A stretch of 64,000 nt of DNA from Roridomyces roridus. Its lineage: Eukaryota; Basidiomycota; Agaricomycetes; Agaricales; Mycenaceae. Shown one piece after another: positions 56,887 to 64,000 of this stretch. How positions within the stretch are numbered: position 1 is the first letter of the stretch; the number at the start of each line of letters is the position of its first letter. Below the pieces are notes generated by a model. That model made no database searches and was not told the origin of the DNA. It worked only from the letters and a program-made list of their open reading frames with translations. The translations under genes were made by a program, and so were the position numbers. The DNA lies in the NCBI GenBank assembly GCA_029378245.1, contig JARKIF010000005.1, positions 2,480,001 to 2,544,000 of the forward strand. Reading direction: 5' to 3'.

Positions 56887-58410
56887 ATGTCGACCGCAGA
56901 CCTTCGTGCGGAACTTACGCAACTGGACGCACAGATTCGCGAGCTCAAGGACGCTCTCGCTGCTGCCGAGAGTCGAAGAATTGCCGTACACCGACAACTA
57001 CGCGAAATCGCGACTTTTCCCATCTTGGTCCTACCTGTGGAGATGACAACGCAGATATTCACCCACTGTCTTTTTACCAGAGAAGAGTTCCTTGACCGTG
57101 GCCGGATTCCCCGGAACGAGCGACCGTTGCAATCGCACGAACCCCCGCTCGTCTTCTTGGCGGTCTGCCGTGCCTGGCGGGAAATTGCTCTCGCCACGCC
57201 AGCGTTGTGGTCGGCCTTTCGGATGCTATTCGACACCATTCGAGTCCGACGCTACACACATCCGGAACCCGCACGCATCGAGAGCTATATCCATCAGTGG
57301 CTGGGACGCGCAGGGCAACGACCTCTTTCTCTCACATTGGGGATGCAGTGTTACTGGTATCAGAATTCGGTTCGGGACATTTATGACAAGTTCCTTCCTC
57401 TCCCACGGATCCGGGATATAATCCATTTATACGCTCCTCGTATTGCGTATCTGGAATTGTATTGCAATCCCGATCAGATTCGCGAGCTGGCGTTGGACAC
57501 GGTTCCTTTCCCCATGCTGCAGCATGTCTGCATCAAAAACGACGAGAGCGTCCCCTCGGAATCGGTCGAGGTCTTTAGTGACGCACCTCAACTCACACAT
57601 CTCAGCCTGGCATATTTGGCCTTCCCCTCCTCCTACGTTTTTCCCGCGCTTCAATTCACGAGATTCGAAGGCGAGCTAAATAATTTGGCGATCTTTGCAC
57701 TCGCTCCGAATCTTATCGAGGCCAACTGTCGGCCGGGCGAAGATTGCGAATTTCCATCTTCTCCGATCACGCATGCGCACCTTCAGTCCCTGACCCTCTC
57801 AAGGCCATGCCCATATACGATTTTGGAACCCAAGGACATCCTACCGTATTTGACCCTCCCCGAATTGCGGACATTGGATATATCTGCTCAAAACACGACG
57901 GCAAACCCGGCCTCCATATCCGAGTTTGTGCATCGTTCGGGTGCGCGCCTCCTGACTCTGGTGCTCTCGGTCCAAGGTTACAAGTTCGAGGCCCAACCGG
58001 AGGATGTTTCCGGTGAATGGGAGGAGTGTTTCAGGGGGTTGCGGAATATACTGGAACACCTCATCGTGTGGCCATCCGAGCCATTTTTGAAGATGATTCT
58101 TCAGAATAATATTCCCATACTCAAGTCTCTCACCATCCACGAGGCGCCGCAAATACCCTATGAGCTCCTGTGTGAAGGCCTGGGCAAGCGACACTCAGAC
58201 CTAAAGTCGTTTCGCATCTCTTTCCAAGAAGGCGGCTTTCTCGATGAACTGGTGTTTCCAAAAACTAGCCTGGAAAATCTCCCTTGGAGGTGTACAGCCC
58301 TTCACTACTTTGCCCAGTTGGCCGAAAGAGGGATGAGTATCCAAATTGATTCGGGTGGGACTCGGAGTGGAAAAACGACTCGGGTCAACTTGATTGGGTG
58401 TGTGCTGTGA
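56887..58410 (+). CDS. F-box protein (diverged relative, intact)
   Basis: Single coding exon of 507 residues, starting MSTADLRAEL. A coiled coil (LDAQIRELKDALAAAESRRIAVHRQL) precedes an F-box-like domain (FPILVLPVEMTTQIFTHCL, then PLVFLAVCRAWREIALATPALW). The C-terminal 370 residues are leucine-rich, with little direct similarity to the array at 36-45 kb, though the layout is the same. It is an older member of the expanded family. Start chosen at the first Met after the non-ATG open frame. Role presumed SCF adaptor. Confidence 0.8.
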   Translation: MSTADLRAELTQLDAQIRELKDALAAAESRRIAVHRQLREIATFPILVLPVEMTTQIFTHCLFTREEFLDRGRIPRNERPLQSHEPPLVFLAVCRAWREIALATPALWSAFRMLFDTIRVRRYTHPEPARIESYIHQWLGRAGQRPLSLTLGMQCYWYQNSVRDIYDKFLPLPRIRDIIHLYAPRIAYLELYCNPDQIRELALDTVPFPMLQHVCIKNDESVPSESVEVFSDAPQLTHLSLAYLAFPSSYVFPALQFTRFEGELNNLAIFALAPNLIEANCRPGEDCEFPSSPITHAHLQSLTLSRPCPYTILEPKDILPYLTLPELRTLDISAQNTTANPASISEFVHRSGARLLTLVLSVQGYKFEAQPEDVSGEWEECFRGLRNILEHLIVWPSEPFLKMILQNNIPILKSLTIHEAPQIPYELLCEGLGKRHSDLKSFRISFQEGGFLDELVFPKTSLENLPWRCTALHYFAQLAERGMSIQIDSGGTRSGKTTRVNLIGCVL

Positions 58411-58816
58411 ATTGTGCCGATTGCGTTGGACTTACAGTGACTTTCTCAATCAGTTCCTCCTAGTACACTGTACCACTGCATGACGCCTCAGGCATGGCGC
58501 ACGGCTAAAGTCTCCCCAGGGCCAATTCGCTCGCTGGACGAATCACGCCACCCCAGTAGAAACAGCGAGTTTAGACCTCTGTTGGCCTGGCCGGGTGTCC
58601 TAGAAGATGCAATAGAAAGTTCTTACTTCACACCCTCGAGCGGACTGCGGAAGTACAAGTTGGCGGAGGCGGAAGCGTGTATCAGTGGCTGTCCATGCGG
58701 CATTTCCCAAAACGCACAACGTTGCCTGGTCTTCAATATGTTCTCAAAAGTTGGGTTCCTTGGTTCTATATAAATATCTACGTGTAATGTAATAAGTTAC
58801 GCCTCAAACGACCGCT
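58411..58816. other. Convergent intergenic region
   Basis: Between the F-box stop and the acyltransferase stop. A plus-strand frame of 97 codons (58480-58773) has no supporting feature. Confidence 0.4.
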
Positions 58817-60597
58817 TCACAACTTGGCCTTGCCCTGCGCAGCCGCCCGCTCCTGCGCCTGCTTCTCCCTCCACAACAAATTCCTCGGAAACGCAGCAGA
58901 GAGTAGATCCTCAGCGATCATGGTGACGAATTTGTCCTTGACGACAGTGGGCACACGAACGAACATGACCATGGCGCCTTCGTTCGAGTCCCACGTCCCA
59001 TCAGGATGCTGCGACGGCGGGGCCTGGAAGAACCGCGCGTAGCCGGCAAAGGCCCCGTACAAGACACACCGCGTGCGTTCGGGGCCGTAACCAAAGTGGA
59101 AGTTTTTCAATACGACTCTGTGGGTGAAGATGAGCGAGCGGAAGAATATGGAGACGCCCAGACGCACTTGGGCATGGAGTTGATGACAAAGGTACCGTCG
59201 TCCGACCAGAACTTGTGCTCCTTGGCTTCTTTGGACTGTTGTTCCCAAATCGGCTCACTGACGGCGACGATGCGCTTAACATGCTCGTAATTGCGAGTGT
59301 CTTTGAGGGATTGGCGGATGGCGAGAGCGATGGAGCCAATGGAGGACGCCTCGTCCAAGGTCATTCGGTCCGTGAAGGCCTGGAAGATGGCGTTGCCGAC
59401 AGCATGCCACCCCGGGATGCGCCACTCGTCTGGGCCCAGAGTTTTGGGGTTGGCAATGCCACGGTACTAAATCGTCGTTAACGCAGCAAGGACGACCAAA
59501 CAGACGAGACCCACACTGAGCATACTCGACACCTTTGTGATGGGCGTGGGCAGAACACGGTTGAGCGTCGTGATCACATACGCGCTCAGTGCGTCTTGTG
59601 CGGACGATTTTGTGCCCTTCCGCCCAGGATGCGTGTCTGCAACAGCGCGGAACTGCTCAATGTGCTGAGCGGTGAACATGATGTCAACCTGCGACGTGCT
59701 GCCCATAACACCACCAACCATACCCATCCACTCGTCCATCGGGTACAACACCTTGAGATGTGGCAGGAATCGGTCGATGAAATCGGCCGTGGAAGGGTTG
59801 TCGTTGAGTTCTGGTGGTGGGGCGGTGCGGTACTTCTCCCATGTAGGAGTACCGAATGCCGGTTTTTTACCCTGGTAGTATTGCGATACGGCGTAGATGA
59901 ATTGGTATACAAACTCGCCATCGCCTGGAAAGTGTCAAATAAAGGAGAAACGAGCGGGCGAGTGACAGACCAAGCATATGGCAAGACGACCATCCCAGAG
60001 TCGTCTCGTTCGTTGTACGGCAGTATGTCATTTTGACGCGCATTAGCGGTTCGTCCCACTCGGGCTCGGACGCCCCAGAAATGTCGCCGACGCAGGTGTC
60101 AATCATGCGTGCTGGGGGCGCCTCTAGATATTCGTAATGGTTGAAAGGCTCGTCCGTTTCAACAAAGGCGACGGGCACGCCGCGCTTGCCGTGGCCAATC
60201 TGCAGCAGTGATTAGGAGACGAAGCCTCATAGCAATAATAAGCCCATACCGTCCAGTCATGGCCTTTAGTTCGCAGACGACCCGAAGAGTGAGGGTAGTA
60301 AGTCAAGGCATCTTTGAAAGCCTTGAGGAAGCGTTCCTCTTCTATAGGGCCGGGGACCGTGTCCGTCAAAGAGATCTGGTCAGAAATTGAGAATCCTCAA
60401 AACTCGGTCGGAGAAAAGACTCACTTCAAAGTTAATACGTTCCGTCCCGGGTAACGGAAGTGGGAATACTGTCCGGACAGTTTCGGTATCATGAGGGGTA
60501 ACCCAAACTGCAGGGTTGCATGTATGTATTCAGAAGCACGTCTCCGAGATGGAAGCTGCCAGCTCACCGATGCGTGGTTCCGGGTCGGACGACATTT
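58817..60597 (-). CDS. BAHD-like acyltransferase (transferase family)
   Basis: Seven exons (60570-60597, 60425-60507, 60250-60375, 59971-60199, 59506-59924, 59168-59466, 58817-59117) give 494 residues, the family's usual length. The catalytic HxxxD motif is visible as SCHMLGDGEF, formed across a splice. Near the C-terminus FHFGYGPER takes the place of the DFGWG motif. Other features: FPLPLPGTERINFE, YYPHSSGRLR and FIDRFLPHL. Enzymes of this type transfer acyl groups from CoA to hydroxyl or amino groups of small molecules. One intron is only 39 nt. Substrate unknown. The start is a 28-nt exon; no better ATG lies in frame. Confidence 0.85.
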
Positions 60598-61100
60598 TCG
60601 AGAAGAGGAGGATGGTGGTATCGTCATCGTTATGTGTTGGCAAATATGGAGAAGAGATTGTACGGGCGCTGCACGACTTGCCTGATCGAGATCTGTGCCG
60701 ATCGACCTCATTGCTTTTTGATCCAGCGCGCTATGGATCGTCGGTTGAATGCAAAGACGACTGCCTTGTGGAGCGACGAAGACCACTTGACATTTGGGTC
60801 ACGGTCGACACTGGGCCAAAGGTTCTGCGGACTCGACAAGACCGAGGCACATGCAGCGGGTCGCGTATTAGTCGCGTGTTATTCGAGGAGCATGGACCAG
60901 CATGGACCGTCGTTTGCCGTCGGGATCATGACCATGGTGGCATTATGAGAATCGAGATTATGAGGTCGTGTTGAGTCGTGTTGTTTGTCGTCGCTTGCCA
61001 TGTATGATGTCGGGACGGTGGTGCCGAGGGTTAGCAATAGCACCACTGCACCCCTATAGCCCAATTGCACACCCTACACCGTCTTCATTGTACGACAGCC
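60598..61100. promoter_or_regulatory. Divergent intergenic region
   Basis: About 500 bp between the starts of the acyltransferase and V-ATPase subunit E genes; both promoters must lie here. Overlapping plus-strand frames at 60491-60974 show no domain. Confidence 0.4.
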
Positions 61101-62042
61101 ATGGCTTCAAGACCGCTCAATGATGAGGAAGTCCTCAACGAGATGAACAAGATGGTCCGCCTTTGCTCAACTGCTCTGCGCGCCGACTGAACGGAATCCA
61201 GGTAGCATTTATCAAGCAGGAGGCCATGGAGAAGGCCCGTGAAATCCGTGTCAAGGCCGACGAAGAGTTTGCTATCGAGAAAGTCGGTTAAACGGCTCTC
61301 AAACTCGCTGTTGGTCCCTAACTTGTTACCCAGGCCAAACTGGTCAAGCAGGAGCAGCAAGCCATCGATGCTCAGTACGAGAAGAAGCGCAAGGGTGCTG
61401 AGGTTGCTCAGAAGATGTCCGTCGCCGTCGTGTCTTTCCTTTCTCTCAGTTATGCTTATACTCTCTTTAGCGCCCAATCCACTTTAACCAACAAATCCCG
61501 CCTGAAACTGCTCCATCGCCGTGAAGAACATTTACAAGATCTCTTCTCTACTTCCCGGGCTTCCATCCTTGCGTTGGCCAAAGACGGCGGGCGCTATGTC
61601 CAGTTCCTTGAGGGTGTCATCGTGCAGGGATTTCTGCAGGTCATGGAGCCAAGTGTCACTGTGCACTCGCGGAAGCGTGACGTCGAGTTGGTCCAGCAAG
61701 CTGCAAACGGCGCCGCAAGCACGTACAATGAACTCAGTGGACGCAATATCTCGTTTGAAGTCGAGGGGTCGCTAAGCGATGATGGGTGCGCCCCCTTCTC
61801 AGCCCTCACTCTCAACTTGTTATGCTAACATTCGCCGCCAGTGCTGGTGGAGTTAAACTCATCAGTGGCTCCCGGCGCATCATGCTTGACAATACGCTGG
61901 ACGAGCGTTTACGGTTGCTGGAGGATAGGGTTTGTATTTCCCACTTGCCGCATTCAAATCGTTCATCGTTCTTCCTAAGATGCTTCCAGAGATTAGGAAA
62001 GACCTCTTTGGTGCAAACCCGAACCGCAAATTCTATACCTAA
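61101..62042 (+). CDS. VMA4: V-type H+-ATPase subunit E
   Basis: Six exons (61101-61154, 61202-61282, 61334-61416, 61471-61785, 61842-61929, 61980-62042) give 227 residues, matching yeast Vma4 (233) and human ATP6V1E1 (226). Family features: the N-terminal long helix with MASRPLNDEEVLNEMNKMV and FIKQEAMEKAREIRVKADEE, KLVKQEQQAIDAQYEKK, and the C-terminal globular part with GGVKLISGSRRIMLDNTLDERLRLLE and LPEIRKDLFG. The subunit forms peripheral stalks of the vacuolar proton pump together with subunit G. Near the C-terminal exon the frame ends soon after a Phe-Gly-Ala, as in homologues. Confidence 0.93.
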
Positions 62043-62388
62043 TGTCGAGGAGTGTAATGAAATATTTAGATTTGTGCGCGTCCTCATCACCCAGTAATAG
62101 CTAATGCGTTTCGGCCCGAATCCCGGCCAAGACGAGAATTGTTGGGTGTGGCATTGACGATTATGGAACGCTCCGACGTCTCCCTCTTGAAATCGCGCTC
62201 TCATCAAATCACACTTGGCATGAGTCAAAAGGCTGCTCTTTTGTTTCTCTACGATCTATACATGAAGCATGGAAAAACGAGTGGATTCAACACATCTACG
62301 ACAAAACCCGCAGACGGTTGTTTTAAATACATAAATAAATAAATAAATCGGGGATGTAATGTATTAGAGTCAGGAGAACGCGCTCAAC
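62043..62388. other. Convergent intergenic region
   Basis: AT-rich, with an AATAAATAAATAAAT run near 62,335, between two genes that end towards each other. Likely shared polyadenylation signals. Confidence 0.45.
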
Positions 62389-64000
62389 TTAAGACAAGGG
62401 GCAGATCTGCTCCGAGTCCCAGTTGGTAGCACCAACACCCTGGATGACGAGGAGCTGGTTGGTGGGGTCGATCTGCTGCTTGATGCTAAGCAGACGGTCG
62501 TAGTGGTATCCCCAGTTGGCAGTGGGGTAGTCGGGGACGAGGAGGTCGGGCTGAGAAAGCGTGTCGTCAGTCGAGGCTCGAAATAGAGAGAGCAAGCCAG
62601 GAAACTCACCTCGTTGAGGTACTGTCCACCGTCGGCACCGGTCAGGTCACGGAGAGGAGCCAAGAGGTCGGTAACACCCGTGCGGATGGCGTCGATCGCG
62701 GGCTGGGTGGCGTTGTCGGCCCAGGCACCGAAGATGGAGATGTCGCAGAGGGACTTGCGCCAGTTGGGGTGCATGGCGTTGAAGTCGGGGTCAGTCTGGG
62801 CGATCACACCACCACCGACGTGCCTGAATAGATGTCAATAAAAGATACGATCGCAAAAAGGGAAAAACGCACTGGCCAATACCGGCGGGCATGGCAGCAA
62901 TGGCCTCGGCCATAGAGTGCGATTGGGTGGGGTCCTCGAAGAGGGCGCGGGGAAGGAGCCAAGACGCGGTGTCAACGCCAGAGCCGGAAGTGCCAGCGCC
63001 AGTGTAGTTGAAGCCGATAACATCGACGGGGTCGAGGATGTTGGCAACGAACCAGCTCTGGTAGTTGGGGTAGGTCAACGTGGCGTCGGTCTTGATCGTA
63101 ACACCGGGAATGGCCTTGGCAGCCTCGATGAAGGGGCCCATGGTGGAGTTGCCCTTGTCGTTGTCGCCGTTGGGGAGGAGGTACATGAGGGCGAAGTACG
63201 CAGAGGCCTCGAAGGGGTAGTACCCGGACCAGCCAGCGTCGGTGAGGGCGGGCATGGCCTGCTGGAAGGTGTCGACGAGGTCGACGAACGAGTCGGTGCC
63301 GTTGGTGAAGGCCTCGAAGAAGTAGGCATAGATGGGGGAAATCTCGTGGGCCTTGTGGACGAGACGGGTAGCAACACCTGTGGGTATGGTGAGTGAGGAG
63401 TCAACAGCAGCAGAAAAGTCAGGAACCGAAGGACGGGCCTCCTCCACCACGTGCAGCCCAGAAGAGGTCGGTGTTCTGATTCTTGTTCACGGTGACCGAG
63501 GTGCCGTTGGGGAGGACAAGGTCGATTTCGAGCACGTTGTCGGAACCTAAGACGTAATAATGAGCATGGATGGAAGCGAAACAAACGAGAAAACGCACCG
63601 AAACCGTAGGTGGGGGAAAGGATGTTGTGGCCACCACCAAGAGGCCATCCACCACCAGCACCGACGGATCCCTCGGGACCGATACCACCGACGACAACGA
63701 CGTTGTTGTCAGAGGCGAAGCCGTAGGCCTGAACCCACTGGGTACCGGGAGAGACGGAGACGGCAGGGAAACCAGAGTCCGAACCGTCGGCGTACTTGAA
63801 GCTGGGGGAGAACTCCATGCCCTGGAAGTTGTGGGTCCAGATCATGAGCGAGCCAGGGCCAAGACCACGGCCAAGGAAGTCGTGCCTGTGTGAGATGAAT
63901 GAGAAAAAAAAGTCGAGCAAAGAGAAGATGAAAAGACGAACCCAGTGTTCTTGATCTTCACCTTGAGGTTGCGGTCGTACGCAAACTTGAGAGCCAACTC
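62389..64000 (-). CDS. FAD-linked oxidase (BBE type), 5' end beyond window
   Basis: At least seven exons (63942-64000 and further right, 63599-63885, 63427-63546, 62873-63377, 62610-62823, 62389-62550) encode 448 visible residues; the start lies outside. The FAD-binding domain contains the covalent-flavin His in [27 protein letters not shown], and the glycine-rich [17 protein letters not shown]. The second half carries a substrate domain. The C-terminus is a berberine-bridge-like segment ([28 protein letters not shown]). These secreted or vacuolar enzymes oxidise sugars or alkaloid-like compounds, using the flavin to produce peroxide. Substrate and signal peptide cannot be judged without the N-terminus. 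Confidence 0.85.

Overview
This is nuclear DNA of a basidiomycete fungus, most likely an Agaricomycete (Agaricales; a Mycena-like fungus is my guess). The support is dense introns of about 45-60 nt with fungal branch points, MRP-type and Atg22-like transporters, a DUF6593 protein, an expanded F-box family, an alpha-kinase and a basidiomycete-style integrase-core transposase. I re-spliced each gene by hand; every exon chain listed keeps one reading frame through all junctions. Family names come from memory, not from searches.

Layout. 1-5,069 has no gene I can support (a perfect 213-bp tandem duplication, a hairpin, a short minisatellite). 5,070-6,781 is a retroelement remnant: an antisense two-exon Cys-rich gene, a purine tract and a 560-bp LTR. 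7,252-11,300 is a graveyard: a gene relic, a frameshifted F-box gene, and a decayed ribosomal protein L7 (RPL7) locus whose introns still hold box C/D snoRNA-like sequences. 11,416-18,169 holds an Atg22-like transporter, a DUF6593 protein, a Tls1/C9orf78 homologue, an alkyltransferase-like protein and an unknown protein. 18,452-23,672 is a complete DNA transposon with 118-bp terminal inverted repeats and a 6-bp target duplication; it carries a DDE transposase and, divergently, an alpha-type protein kinase. 23,803-35,003 holds a secreted Cys-rich protein, a 2-oxoglutarate/Fe(II) oxygenase, a small-molecule methyltransferase and a 31-exon ABCC transporter. 36,301-45,227 is an F-box array of three intact genes and two pseudogenes. 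45,611-62,042 is mainly conserved genes (membrane protein, WSC protein, dynein light intermediate chain, THO subunit Tex1, MYND protein, a further F-box gene, acyltransferase, V-ATPase subunit E). The right edge cuts an FAD-linked oxidase.

How the parts relate. Housekeeping genes (transcript export, dynein transport, vacuolar acidification, DNA-damage recognition) are mixed with fast-evolving accessory blocks. The oxygenase, methyltransferase and ABCC transporter are adjacent and could be a small metabolite-modification and export unit, but there is no synthase. The most notable structures are the alpha-kinase-bearing transposon, the RPL7 locus that may survive as a non-coding snoRNA host, and an ABCC intron that looks as if it arose by tandem duplication of coding sequence.
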